15,251 nt of DNA from Spirochaetota bacterium (GCA_009908735.1 JAAAOR010000156.1:1-15251); one strand, 5' to 3'. Shown: positions 1 to 8,931, numbered from the stretch's first letter. A program made the numbers and translations. The notes: generated from the letters alone by a model not told the origin.

Positions 1-2329
1 GGAACAGGCCGACCGGGCAGACGCGGTGTTTTCCTACGCGCCGCCACGGTCGTTCTTCGGGAACGTGGACTTCCTCAAAGAGGAGCTCGCCGGGCTCGAA
101 GAGGCCGGATACGAGATCTTCGTGTTTGCCGACACCGAGAGTCAAGCCAATCGCATTTCCCACATGCTCTCGAATACCAGCGCGCGGGTGCTTCCCCACG
201 CCATCTCCCAGGGATTCAGCTCGGGCGACTTGAAGATTTGCGTTATCGAGGAGAACGAAATTTTCGGGCGGCGCAAGCGCACGCCGCGATCTGTGAAGCG
301 TGTGCAGAGCCGCGAGATCGATACCTTCGTCGAGCTCAGTCCCGGCGATTACGTCGTGCACGTAAACTACGGGATCGGTCGCTTCAAGGGGATACAGCGC
401 ATGAGCGCCGCCGGGAACGAGCGTGACTACATTCAGCTCGAGTACGCTGGGGAGGAGTCGGTGTTTATCCCCCTCGAGCAAGTAAACCTCGTGCAGCGCT
501 ATATTGGCCACGGCGGCGAGAGCCCCCGCCTCGATCGTCTCGGTGGCAAGTCCTGGGAAAAGCGCAAGAGCAAGGTTAAGCAGAGCGTGGAGGACCTTGC
601 CGAGCGTCTGGTGAAGCTCTACTCCAAACGGCAGAAGGCGAGGGGATTTGCCTTCAACGAGGACACCGAGTGGCAGATGGACTTTGAGGCAACCTTTCCG
701 TACGAGGAGACTGAGGACCAGCTCCGCTGTATTGAGGACGTCAAGCAGGACATGGAGCGCCCGGTTCCGATGGACCGCATGATCTGTGGAGATGTTGGCT
801 ACGGAAAGACCGAGGTGGCGATGCGTGCGGCCTTCAAGGCCGTCACGGCAGGCAGGCAGGTCGCGTTTCTTGCACCCACGACCATCCTTGCCGAGCAGCA
901 TTACGACACGATCAGCGAGCGCACGGAAAAGTTCCCCGTGCAGACGGCGATGCTCTCCCGCTTCGTGCCCACGAAGAAGCAAAAGGCCACTATCGAGCTC
1001 CTCGACAGGGGCGAGGTCGATATTCTTGTCGGCACCCACCGCATGCTGCAGAAAGACGTCAACTTCCGAAACCTCGGGCTCATCATCATCGACGAGGAGC
1101 AGCGTTTCGGAGTGAAGGACAAGGAACGCCTCAAGGAGCTGAAGGCCTCGGTGGACTCTCTCACTCTCACCGCAACGCCCATCCCGCGGACGCTTCACAT
1201 GTCGCTTCTGAAGATTCGCGACATGTCGGTGCTCAACACCCCCCCGCACAACCGGCGTCCGATAGAGACCTTCATCCAGGAGTTCTCGGAGGAACAAGTC
1301 GCCGAGGCGGTGAGGCGGGAGGTCTCTCGGGGCGGGCAGGTGTACTATCTCCACAACCGCGTGGAGACGCTCGACCATGTGAAACTCTTCCTGCAGCGCC
1401 TCCTGCCGGAGGTCCTGATCGAGACCGCGCACGGGAAGATGAGTGCAACCGACCTCGAGGACATCATGCATCGCTTCGTGCACGGCGGGTTCCACGTCCT
1501 CGTGTCGACTACCATCGTCGAGAATGGCATCGACATCCCAAACGTCAACACCATTATCATAGACCGGGCCGACATGTACGGCATCTCCCAGCTCTACCAG
1601 CTGCGCGGACGGGTGGGGCGCTCCGAGCGGCTCGCCTACGCCTATCTTTTCTATCCGGAGAAGCGCGCGCTTTCGGAGCTTGCGATGAAACGGCTGCAGG
1701 TCATCTCGGACTTCACTGAGCTCGGCTCCGGCTTCAAGATCGCGCTCAAGGACCTCGAGGTTCGCGGGGCGGGGAACCTGCTCGGCCGGGAACAGTCGGG
1801 CGATATCCTCTCGGTCGGTTTCGACATGTACCTCAAGCTCCTCGACGAGGCTATCCGCGAGCTCGAGGAAAGCGAAGAGGAGGGGCCTCCCGAGCCCTAC
1901 CTCGAGCTCGAGTACTCCGGCTATATCCCCGATGCCTACATTAACGAGCCGGCGGAGAAAATGGAGGTGTACAAAAAGATCGCGGCGGTCGGCACCGAGG
2001 AAGAGCTCGAGTCGGTGCAGGGCGAGCTCGAGGACCGCTTCGGGCCGCTGCCCGACGAGGTGAACAGCCTCCTGTCGCTTGCCGAAATCCGCATTATTTG
2101 CAAAAAGCTCTACGTTTCGAGCCTCAAAGAGCGCAAGGGCAACGTGGAGATAGAGTTCTCCAAACTTGCGGTAGTCTCGCCGGACCGCGTGCTCGAGCTC
2201 ATCAGCGCCGGCGGCGGGAAGGTGCGCCTCGACCCCAACCGTCCGCAGGTGCTGCGCATGGAGACGGGCTCGGTCGGTTTGAAAGAAAAGTCGGAGTTCA
2301 TCAGAAGTAAACTTTCGTCCCTTCTTTAA
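1..2329 (+). CDS. mfd: Transcription-repair coupling factor Mfd (C-terminal two thirds, 5' end outside window)
   Basis: Mfd is a DNA translocase that displaces RNA polymerase stalled at lesions and recruits UvrA for nucleotide excision repair. The frame is open from base 2 with no start codon needed, and about 775 residues remain of a protein normally near 1,150, so the UvrB-like N-terminal part is missing. In order I see the RNA-polymerase-interacting domain (about 325-560, with SPGDYVVHVNYGIGRF), Walker A GDVGYGKT (788-811), the DEEQ box of motif II (1091-1102), TATPIPRTLHMSL of motif III (about 1165-1209), QLRGRVGRS of motif VI (1598-1624) and the C-terminal TRCF domain (about 1900-2250). 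The only GTG near the left edge (base 26) lies inside the reading frame and is not a credible start. The stop is TAA. ptsP begins 36 bp downstream. Identification is very secure; only the missing 5' end is unknown. Confidence 0.97.
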   Translation, partial: EQADRADAVFSYAPPRSFFGNVDFLKEELAGLEEAGYEIFVFADTESQANRISHMLSNTSARVLPHAISQGFSSGDLKICVIEENEIFGRRKRTPRSVKRVQSREIDTFVELSPGDYVVHVNYGIGRFKGIQRMSAAGNERDYIQLEYAGEESVFIPLEQVNLVQRYIGHGGESPRLDRLGGKSWEKRKSKVKQSVEDLAERLVKLYSKRQKARGFAFNEDTEWQMDFEATFPYEETEDQLRCIEDVKQDMERPVPMDRMICGDVGYGKTEVAMRAAFKAVTAGRQVAFLAPTTILAEQHYDTISERTEKFPVQTAMLSRFVPTKKQKATIELLDRGEVDILVGTHRMLQKDVNFRNLGLIIIDEEQRFGVKDKERLKELKASVDSLTLTATPIPRTLHMSLLKIRDMSVLNTPPHNRRPIETFIQEFSEEQVAEAVRREVSRGGQVYYLHNRVETLDHVKLFLQRLLPEVLIETAHGKMSATDLEDIMHRFVHGGFHVLVSTTIVENGIDIPNVNTIIIDRADMYGISQLYQLRGRVGRSERLAYAYLFYPEKRALSELAMKRLQVISDFTELGSGFKIALKDLEVRGAGNLLGREQSGDILSVGFDMYLKLLDEAIRELEESEEEGPPEPYLELEYSGYIPDAYINEPAEKMEVYKKIAAVGTEEELESVQGELEDRFGPLPDEVNSLLSLAEIRIICKKLYVSSLKERKGNVEIEFSKLAVVSPDRVLELISAGGGKVRLDPNRPQVLRMETGSVGLKEKSEFIRSKLSSLL

Positions 2330-2336
2330 CAATGTT

Positions 2337-2362
2337 ACACTATCGCTCGGTTATTATAGTGT
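2337..2362 (+). promoter_or_regulatory. Inverted repeat overlapping a -10-like box just before ptsP
   Basis: A perfect 7-bp inverted repeat, ACACTAT (2337-2343) and ATAGTGT (2356-2362), is separated by 12 bases in the 36-bp mfd-ptsP gap. A -10-like TATAGT (2355-2360) overlaps the right arm. Transcription from it would begin at about 2366-2368, at the ptsP ATG itself. I find no good -35 hexamer at 16-18 bp, so an activator or the inverted repeat could matter. It could also be a weak hairpin with no regulatory role. Confidence 0.4.
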
Positions 2363-2365
2363 CCG

Positions 2366-4627
2366 ATGCCTATGCAGAAGAATAACATTGAGCTCATATG
2401 GAGCGTAGCCGAGCTTGCGAGCTTGTTCGGCAAGGAAACCAGTCTCGAGGGCTTTCTCTCCGACGTTGTCGGCCTCATTGCGACGCACATGCAGGCCGAT
2501 GCATGCTCGATCTTTCTCTACGACGAAAATGCCGACACTCTCTTCCTTCGCGCCACGCGAGGGCTCAACGCTGATTCGGTGGGCAAACTTAAACTCCACC
2601 TCGGGGAGGGCATCACCGGTACCGCGCTGAAAGAGCTGCGTCCTATCCGAGAAGGCCGATCGAAGGACAGTCCCTACTACAAGCCAGTGCCAAATATCGA
2701 CGAGGAACGCTACGAGTCGATGCTCGCCGTTCCGATCAAGAGAGGTTTGACCCGCATCGGCGCGATGGTGCTGCATCACGGAAAGCCCGACTACTTCGAT
2801 ATACACGACACGCGCGCCATCCAGGCGATCGCCTCTCAGCTTGCGGCTACGCTTGAAAACGTGGAAATCCTGATGGAGATCCACGGCGAACCCATCGCCC
2901 ACGCGCCGGAGAAACAGGTTCCGGACGGCACGGTAATCAACGGCAAGCCGGTGTCCGTGGGCTTGTGTACGGGTAAAGCCGTGAGCTTTGGGCGCCGCGA
3001 CGCTCAGTTCCGCCTCTTCGAGCACGAGCACGAGTTCGGCGAAGAGGGGGTGAGCCGATTTCGGAGGGCACTCAAGCTCTCGCAGGAGCAACTCGAGGCG
3101 CTGCAGATGGAGGTGGAGGACGATTACTCCGACGTTGCCTCGCTGATTTTCAGTTCACATCTTCTCATGCTGCGCGACGAGGAGTTCGTCGGGCGCATGC
3201 GCCGGGAAATCGAGGGTGGCATGCATGCGGAGCCCGCCGTCGTGAAGGTGGTGAATGAATATGTAGACATCTTCGCAGCAAGTGACAACGCCCGGCTCCG
3301 GGAAAAGACGCAGGATGTAAAGGATCTCGGCCACCGCATCATCCGAAACCTCAGCGGGGCGCAAGAGGAGGCCGGTGATTACCGCAATCAGATCGTTATC
3401 GCCTCCGAACTCTTTCCGTCGGAGCTCCTGAAGATTGCCGCCCAGCACGCCGAGGGCGTCATTCTGATGGACGGCGGGGTAACCGCTCACATTTCTATTC
3501 TTTCGCGCAGCTTCGGTTTACCGGTGGTACTCATCCGTGACGAGCGGGTGTTCGAGCTACCGGAGGAGACGCTGCTCATCGTCGATGCCTATCAGGGAAC
3601 CGTCTACGTCTCACCCGACGAAGGCGTCCAGCAAGCGTTCACCGCGAATCTGCGTGCCCGAAGCGAGCCGGTAGACGTCGACGCACTTCCGGAGCAAAGT
3701 TACACCGAAGACGGCGTGCGTGTAGAGATTCAGGCCAACATAAATATTTCCCACGACGTAAAGACTGCACGGCGCTACAAGGCGGAGAGTATTGGGCTTT
3801 ACCGCAGTGAGTTTCCCTTTCTGGTGCGAAACGACTTTCCCAGCGAGGACGAGCAATACCGCATCTATCGGCGGGTCATCGGCACGATGGGAAAGCGCGC
3901 CGCCGTCCTCCGCACCCTCGATATCGGCGGTGACAAGGTGCTCGCGCAGCCCGAGCTTGCCGAGTCGAACCCCTTCCTCGGCTACCGAGGGATCCGCTTT
4001 TCGCTCGGCAACGAGGCCCTGTTTCGCGATCAATTGCGCGCCATGCTGCGCGCCGGTCGTGACGTTACCCTGAAGATCCTGTTGCCGCTCGTTTCTTCGG
4101 TGGACGAGTTTCTCGCCTCACGGGAAATTCTCCACAGCTGTCTCTCCGACCTCTCGGCGGAGGGGGTGCCGCACAACGAGGAGCCCTGGCTTGGTGCGAT
4201 GGTGGAGCTTCCTGCCGCGGTCGAGGTGATAGAGGGCCTGAGCCGCCACGCAGACTTTCTCTCGGTCGGGACGAACGATCTGGTGATGTACATGCTTGCA
4301 GTGGATCGCACGAACGAGCGCATCGGGTTTATGTACAAGAATCACCACCCGGCAGTGCTGCGGGCCCTCGCGCGTATATCACACGCCGCTGCGGAGCAGG
4401 GGACTCCCGTTTCGATGTGCGGAGACGCTGCCGCCGACCCGGCGCTGCTCGATTTCTTGCTCGGTGTCGGCTTTCGGGTATTCAGTGTTGAGCCGGCACA
4501 GGTGCCCTCCATGAGGCATGCCCTCCCCGGCAAATCAGTGGACGGCTCGCAGCGCGTGGCGCAGACACTGCTTTCCATGGAAACAGTCGCCGAAGTCGAA
4601 TCATTCCTTCACGAATCACGAGGATAG
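2366..4627 (+). CDS. ptsP: GAF-domain phosphoenolpyruvate-protein phosphotransferase (PtsP, EI-Ntr type)
   Basis: This is a nitrogen-type PTS enzyme I: it takes phosphate from phosphoenolpyruvate onto a histidine and passes it to an HPr/NPr-like carrier, in the cytoplasm. The 753 residues begin with a GAF domain (about 10-165), where sugar-type EI has none. The EI N-terminal HPr-binding region follows (about 185-340), then the swivel domain with GGVTAHISILSRS, giving active-site His375. The PEP-binding TIM barrel comes last, with GLYRSEF, RTLDIGGDK, GYRGIRFSL, MVELPAA, SVGTNDL and MCGD (Cys685, matching the conserved EI active-site cysteine). Catalytic residues look intact. No Shine-Dalgarno precedes the ATG at 2366 or the second ATG at 2372, which fits a leaderless message. 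trmB follows 4 bp after the TAG, so the two are probably co-transcribed. No HPr or EIIA gene is in view, so its partners are unknown. Confidence 0.93.
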   Translation: MPMQKNNIELIWSVAELASLFGKETSLEGFLSDVVGLIATHMQADACSIFLYDENADTLFLRATRGLNADSVGKLKLHLGEGITGTALKELRPIREGRSKDSPYYKPVPNIDEERYESMLAVPIKRGLTRIGAMVLHHGKPDYFDIHDTRAIQAIASQLAATLENVEILMEIHGEPIAHAPEKQVPDGTVINGKPVSVGLCTGKAVSFGRRDAQFRLFEHEHEFGEEGVSRFRRALKLSQEQLEALQMEVEDDYSDVASLIFSSHLLMLRDEEFVGRMRREIEGGMHAEPAVVKVVNEYVDIFAASDNARLREKTQDVKDLGHRIIRNLSGAQEEAGDYRNQIVIASELFPSELLKIAAQHAEGVILMDGGVTAHISILSRSFGLPVVLIRDERVFELPEETLLIVDAYQGTVYVSPDEGVQQAFTANLRARSEPVDVDALPEQSYTEDGVRVEIQANINISHDVKTARRYKAESIGLYRSEFPFLVRNDFPSEDEQYRIYRRVIGTMGKRAAVLRTLDIGGDKVLAQPELAESNPFLGYRGIRFSLGNEALFRDQLRAMLRAGRDVTLKILLPLVSSVDEFLASREILHSCLSDLSAEGVPHNEEPWLGAMVELPAAVEVIEGLSRHADFLSVGTNDLVMYMLAVDRTNERIGFMYKNHHPAVLRALARISHAAAEQGTPVSMCGDAAADPALLDFLLGVGFRVFSVEPAQVPSMRHALPGKSVDGSQRVAQTLLSMETVAEVESFLHESRG

Positions 4628-4631
4628 TTTC

Positions 4632-5327
4632 ATGCCCCAGAACGACTCCCGGGCGCCGGGCGAGGTGCGCACCTACGTTATTCGAAACACAAATATGAGT
4701 CCGCAGCGCCGGGAAGCCTACCGCAGGCTTTGCCCGCGTTACTGCGTGCCGTATGAGCCTTCAAGGGGCGACATCCGCGAGGCCTTCGAGAGACCCTCGG
4801 CACCCCTCATCCTGGAAATCGGCTTCGGGATGGGCTACGCGACAGTCGAGCTTGCAGAGCGTCAACCGGAGGTGAACTATATAGGTGTCGAGGTGCACAA
4901 ACCGGGGGTCGCGCGGGTGCTACGCCAGATCGAAAAGCGGGCAATCTCGAACCTCCGCCTCGTGCATCACGACGCTATAGAGGTCATCAGGGACATGATT
5001 CCCGACGAGACGCTCGACGGATGTCACATCTTCTTTCCCGACCCCTGGCCGAAGAAGCGGCATCATAAGCGCCGGCTTGTGCAGCCCGGTTTCCCGCCCT
5101 TCCTCGCGCGCGTGTTGCGTCCCGGCGCCTACGTTTATCTGGTCACCGACTGGGAAGACTACGCCCATCAGATGCTCGAAATCTTCGAGGCGGCTTCGAA
5201 TTTCGATAATCTCTACGACGGATTCGCACACCGGCAGGACTGGAGGCCGAGTACCCCCTTCGAAGAGAAGGGGCGTGCAAAGGCCCATCGGATTCACGAG
5301 CTCTACTTCACGAAGACTCTCCGGTAG
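4632..5327 (+). CDS. trmB: tRNA (guanine-N7-)-methyltransferase TrmB
   Basis: TrmB uses S-adenosylmethionine to methylate G46 in the variable loop of tRNAs. The protein has 231 residues, usual for the family. The SAM-binding motif EIGFGMGYA starts at residue 62. The family signature FPDPWPKKRHHKRR (about 135-147) holds the catalytic aspartate and the basic tRNA-binding run. The C-terminal FEEKGRAKAHRIHEL matches the usual T-x-FE-x-RG ending. The ATG at 4632 is chosen because GAGGA (4620-4624) sits 7 bases before it. The frame is open further upstream to 4518, but that would bury the N-terminus inside ptsP. ptsP ends 4 bp upstream, so translational coupling is likely. The citrate synthase gene follows after 32 bp. 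Confidence 0.95.
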   Translation: MPQNDSRAPGEVRTYVIRNTNMSPQRREAYRRLCPRYCVPYEPSRGDIREAFERPSAPLILEIGFGMGYATVELAERQPEVNYIGVEVHKPGVARVLRQIEKRAISNLRLVHHDAIEVIRDMIPDETLDGCHIFFPDPWPKKRHHKRRLVQPGFPPFLARVLRPGAYVYLVTDWEDYAHQMLEIFEAASNFDNLYDGFAHRQDWRPSTPFEEKGRAKAHRIHELYFTKTLR

Positions 5328-5359
5328 TGTAGGCTGGCGCAAACTAAGCGAGGGTCAAT

Positions 5360-6715
5360 ATGAGCGATCATAGCGTCCAATTTCTCGACACGCACGCACC
5401 GCTGGCTGAAAATCAGAATATCATAAGCCCCGAAGAGTACAAGCGGTACAAAACCAAGCGCGGTCTTCGAAACGAAGACGGCACCGGCGTGCTCATCGGC
5501 CTCACCGAGATCGGCGACGTTCACGGCTATATTATCGATGAGCTGGAAAGAATCCCGGTCGAGGGACGATTGAGCTATCGCGGCGTAGACGTCTCTGAGA
5601 TCGTCGATGGGTTTCAGAAGGACGGACGATTCGGCTTCGAAGAGGTCGTCTACCTCCTTCTCTTCGGTGAGCTCCCGGGAGAAACGGAGTTGTCGGATTT
5701 CCGCTCCGTGCTGGGTGAGAACCGAGCGTTGCCGAGCGGATTCACTGAGGACATGATCCTCCGGGCGCCGAGCTCGGACATCATGAACAAGCTGGCTCGG
5801 TCGGTGCTTGCTGCGTACTCCTACGATGATAACGCCGAGGACATCTCGGTGCGAAACGTGCTCCGGCAGAGTGTAGAGCTCATCGGGCGCTTTCCAACGC
5901 TGGCGGCTTACGGATACCAGGCAAAGCGCCACTACTATCATGACGAAAGCCTCTACATCCACGCGCCGGAGCCGGAGCTCTCTACCGCGGAGAACCTTCT
6001 ACAGCTCGTACGCCCCAACCGTGACTACTCCGCGCTCGAGGCCGAGACTCTCGACCTCGCTCTCGTGCTGCACGCCGAGCATGGCGGCGGTAACAACTCC
6101 TCGTTCTCGGTGCACGTGGTCTCCTCTGCCGGCACCGACACCTACTCGGCTATCTCCACCGCCTGCAACTCCCTCAAAGGGCCAAAGCACGGTGGCGCGA
6201 GTGGGCGTGTGGCCACGATGATGGAAGAGGTCATGAGCGGGGTCGGGAAGTGGGACGACGATGAGGAGATCAAGGCGTACCTCTCCCGTATCGCGAAAAA
6301 GCAGGCGGGCGACGAAACCGGTCTTATCTACGGCATGGGCCACGCGGTGTACACGCTGTCCGACCCGCGGGCAGTTCTTCTAAAGGCGAAGGCCAGGGAG
6401 CTTGCCGCGGCGAAGGGTTACAGTGAGCAGCTTGCGCTCTACGAGCGGGTAGAGGAGCTTACACCCGTCGTGCTTCGCGAGTTGCGCGGGCGCACCGATG
6501 CCATAGCCGCAAACGTCGATTTTTACTCCGGCCTCGTCTACGACATGCTCAACATACCTCGCGACCTCTACGTACCGATATTTGCCGTGGCTCGGATTGC
6601 GGGCTGGTCGGCCCACCGCATCGAAGAAATTGTTAGCGGCGGGCGTATCATGCGTCCCGCGTACAAAAACGTGCTGGGCCGGCACGCCTACGTGCCCATG
6701 GCCGAGCGGCGGTAG
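5360..6715 (+). CDS. Citrate synthase (anaerobe-type)
   Basis: Condenses acetyl-CoA with oxaloacetate to give citrate. At 451 residues it is longer than the usual 370-430, with an N-terminal extension of roughly 50 residues. The catalytic set is recognisable: His241 in HAEHGGGNNS, His277 in GPKHGGAS and Asp387 in NVDFYSG, plus YGMGHAVY and the late RIMRPAYKN arginine. The residue after His241, usually glutamate in the HSDHE/HADHE motif, is glycine. From memory this HGGGNNS form is typical of citrate synthases of clostridia and other anaerobes. A SD-like GCGAGGG (5349-5355) precedes the ATG at 5360. It probably shares a transcript with ptsP and trmB. A 2-methylcitrate synthase cannot be excluded from sequence alone, but no prp genes are nearby. 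I leave the symbol blank because it may not be orthologous to gltA. The gene converges on the EF-G-like gene, leaving only 8 bp between stops and no visible terminator. Confidence 0.9.
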   Translation: MSDHSVQFLDTHAPLAENQNIISPEEYKRYKTKRGLRNEDGTGVLIGLTEIGDVHGYIIDELERIPVEGRLSYRGVDVSEIVDGFQKDGRFGFEEVVYLLLFGELPGETELSDFRSVLGENRALPSGFTEDMILRAPSSDIMNKLARSVLAAYSYDDNAEDISVRNVLRQSVELIGRFPTLAAYGYQAKRHYYHDESLYIHAPEPELSTAENLLQLVRPNRDYSALEAETLDLALVLHAEHGGGNNSSFSVHVVSSAGTDTYSAISTACNSLKGPKHGGASGRVATMMEEVMSGVGKWDDDEEIKAYLSRIAKKQAGDETGLIYGMGHAVYTLSDPRAVLLKAKARELAAAKGYSEQLALYERVEELTPVVLRELRGRTDAIAANVDFYSGLVYDMLNIPRDLYVPIFAVARIAGWSAHRIEEIVSGGRIMRPAYKNVLGRHAYVPMAERR

Positions 6716-6723
6716 GGCGCGCG

Positions 6724-8802
6724 TCAGGCCTCTGCTTTCTCCGCCTCCGCCTGCTTTATGACGTCGTCGGCGATACGCCCGGAAATCGGGTCGTAGTGGC
6801 TGAAAGCCATCTCGAAGCCGCCGGTGCCGGAGGTGATGGAGCGCAAATCGATGGCGTAGTGCAACAGTTCCGCCTGCGGAACCTGGGCCTTGATGACGAT
6901 GAACCCCCCGCTGATCTGTTCCTGTCCCTGCACACGGCCACGCCGCGCGGTCAGGTCGGAGAGGACGTCGCCAAGGTACTGCTCTTCGATGAAAACCTCG
7001 AGGTGCATCACCGGCTCCAGCAACGTGGGCTTGGCCTTCTGCACGGCCTCCTTTAGCGCGCCCTTTGCGGCCATCTTGAACGCCATCTCCGAGGAGTCCA
7101 CCGGGTGCTCCTTCCCGTCGAGTAGCTGAACGCCGATGTCGACAGCAGGGTAACCGGCGACAAATCCCTCCTGCATGCCCTCCAGTAGGCCCTTTTCAAT
7201 ACCGGGAATGTAGCCCTTGGAAACGGCCATGCCCCGGATGAGGTTCTCAAAGGAGTACTGCTGCCCGCGCTCGAGCGGAAAGATCTTTATGACGACCTCG
7301 CCGAACTGCCCGTGTCCGCCGGACTGTTTTTTGTGGCGGTAGCTCGCCTCGCCCGTCTTTTGAATTGTCTCTCGGTAGGCGACCTTGGGAAGTTTTGTCT
7401 CGACCTCGATTTTCTGGCTTTGTTTGATCTTGTCGAGGATCATGTTGAGGTGGAGCTCACCCATGCCGGAAATAACGGTCTCCTTTGTTTCCTCGTTCTG
7501 CTCAACGGTGAAGGTAAGGTCTTCCTCCTGTGCCCGATGCAGCATCTCCGCGAGTCGGTCCTCCGCCTTTCGGTCGGAGACTTCGATGGCGACCGCGTGA
7601 ACCGGCTGCGGCAGTTGAAGTGGCTTGATCGTCACCGGATGGTCGGGGCTCGAGAGGGTGTCGTTGACCTTTGCCGAGGCGATCTTGGTGAGCACACCAA
7701 TATCGCCGGCAACGAGCTCCGGTGTTTCCTCGATTCTCTTACCCTGACAAGTATAGGCCTTCGAGAGCTTCTCCTTTTTCCCCTCGCGGGAGTTATAGAG
7801 GTCGCTCTCGTGGGAAATTGTTCCGCCCACTACCTTGATGAAGGAAAGCTTGCCGGAGAACTGGTCGATGCGGGTTTTGAAGCACAGAGCCGCAAGGGGA
7901 CCGCCCGCGGAAATCGGAAACTCTTCCTCGACGCCGTCCTCGCTCACGGCGACCTCGCTCACGCGGGCAGGTGAAGGGGCTGCAAGGGTGAGCACGTCGA
8001 GAAAGGCTGTCAGGCCGGCGGTACGCGTTGCCGAGCCACACACGACCGGCACGATTTTGTTGTCGCTCATGCCCTCGGCGAGGCCGGTTCTCACCTCGTC
8101 ATCGGTAAGCGTCTCCTCCTCGAGGTATTTGGTCAGCAGGTCATCATCGCCCTCTGCGGCGGACTCGAGCAGAGCGGCTCGGGCCGCTTCGGCCTGTTCC
8201 TTGAACTCTTCGGGAATATCGGAGGCCTTCTCTTTAGCTGCGTCGCCCGGTACGGGGTAGGCTTTCATCTCGACGAGATCGATGATGCCCTGAAAATCGG
8301 AGGCGCTGCCCATCGGTATCGTGACCGGCACGAAGCTTGTTTCAAACTTCTCGTTGAGGTCGGCGAGGGTCTTGGAGAAGTCGGCCATGTCTTCGTCGAG
8401 CTTGTTGACGAAAACGATGCGCGGCTTGTTCCGTGCGTCAAGCCTTCGCCAGATTTTGATAGTCTCAATCTGCACACCGGCACGGGCGGCCACCATCACG
8501 GCGGCGGACTCGCAGACCCGCAGTGCCGCCACCACCTCGCCCACGAAGTCGGAGGCGCCCGGCGTGTCCATGATATTTACCTTACAGTCTTTCCACTGGA
8601 TATTGCTGAGGGTGGCGTGCACGGATTGCCTGTTCGCAACCTCCTCTTCGGTGTAGTCGCTGACGGTCTTTCCGGACTCGACCGTCTCCGGCTTGGAGAT
8701 CGTGCCGCCGGTGAAGAGCAGGTGCTCGACGAAGGCAGTCTTACCGGTGCTGCCGTGACCGACGACGGCAACGTTGCGAATGGAATCCGTGGATGTGCTC
8801 AT
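6724..8802 (-). CDS. Elongation factor G-like GTPase (EF-G II type, lacking the catalytic His)
   Basis: A 692-residue translational GTPase with full EF-G architecture: G domain (about 1-275), domain II, domain III with the ISGMGELHL motif, domain IV with GGHGQFGEVVIK, and a C-terminal domain V. The P-loop is GHGSTGKT (15-22) and G4 is NKLD (133-136). Two catalytic features differ from classical [11 protein letters not shown] is DTPGASDF (79-86), so the GTPase-activating histidine is alanine. The switch I RGIT segment is replaced by NRQSVHATL (57-65), with the Mg-binding threonine not in its usual context. This pattern matches the EF-G II/FusA2 group (Mycobacterium FusA2, Thermus EF-G-2), whose cellular role is not settled. 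The ATG at 8802 has a strong SD, AAGGAG (8810-8815), and its own promoter at 8854-8883. The full EF-G lies directly upstream on the same strand. Confidence 0.9.
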   Translation of the reverse strand: MSTSTDSIRNVAVVGHGSTGKTAFVEHLLFTGGTISKPETVESGKTVSDYTEEEVANRQSVHATLSNIQWKDCKVNIMDTPGASDFVGEVVAALRVCESAAVMVAARAGVQIETIKIWRRLDARNKPRIVFVNKLDEDMADFSKTLADLNEKFETSFVPVTIPMGSASDFQGIIDLVEMKAYPVPGDAAKEKASDIPEEFKEQAEAARAALLESAAEGDDDLLTKYLEEETLTDDEVRTGLAEGMSDNKIVPVVCGSATRTAGLTAFLDVLTLAAPSPARVSEVAVSEDGVEEEFPISAGGPLAALCFKTRIDQFSGKLSFIKVVGGTISHESDLYNSREGKKEKLSKAYTCQGKRIEETPELVAGDIGVLTKIASAKVNDTLSSPDHPVTIKPLQLPQPVHAVAIEVSDRKAEDRLAEMLHRAQEEDLTFTVEQNEETKETVISGMGELHLNMILDKIKQSQKIEVETKLPKVAYRETIQKTGEASYRHKKQSGGHGQFGEVVIKIFPLERGQQYSFENLIRGMAVSKGYIPGIEKGLLEGMQEGFVAGYPAVDIGVQLLDGKEHPVDSSEMAFKMAAKGALKEAVQKAKPTLLEPVMHLEVFIEEQYLGDVLSDLTARRGRVQGQEQISGGFIVIKAQVPQAELLHYAIDLRSITSGTGGFEMAFSHYDPISGRIADDVIKQAEAEKAEA

Positions 8803-8809
8803 CAGCTTT

Positions 8810-8815
8810 CTCCTT
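8810..8815 (-). promoter_or_regulatory. Strong ribosome binding site of the EF-G II gene
   Basis: Read on the minus strand, AAGGAG lies 7 bases before the ATG at 8802 and fixes that start. Confidence 0.8.
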
Positions 8816-8853
8816 AAGCGGGCAGGATTCGCGTTAATCGTATTTTAACCGTC

Positions 8854-8883
8854 ACTATAGGCGCGCCATTATCCCGTTGTCAA
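8854..8883 (-). promoter_or_regulatory. Near-consensus sigma70 promoter for the EF-G II gene
   Basis: On the minus strand a perfect -35 TTGACA (8878-8883) is followed after 18 bp by TATAGT (8854-8859), five of six matches to the -10 consensus. Transcription should start near 8847, leaving a leader of about 45 nt with a strong SD. It lies between the two EF-G genes, so the downstream one can be expressed independently even if read-through from the upstream gene also occurs. I see no convincing terminator after the upstream gene. Confidence 0.8.
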
Positions 8884-8931
8884 GCAAGAGTTATGAGCCG
8901 TCGATACCCACGTGTCGTAGGGGCTTACGAG

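Noticed and set aside
2354..3091. 245-codon minus-strand frame opposite ptsP
   Set aside because: Antisense shadow: the ptsP frame has clear GAF and EI motifs, this one has none.
4518..4631. Upstream extension of trmB inside ptsP
   Set aside because: Overlaps the end of ptsP, and the ATG at 4632 has a good SD and gives the usual TrmB length.
7312..7974. 220-codon plus-strand frame opposite the EF-G II gene
   Set aside because: Antisense shadow of a conserved gene, with no SD and no family motif.
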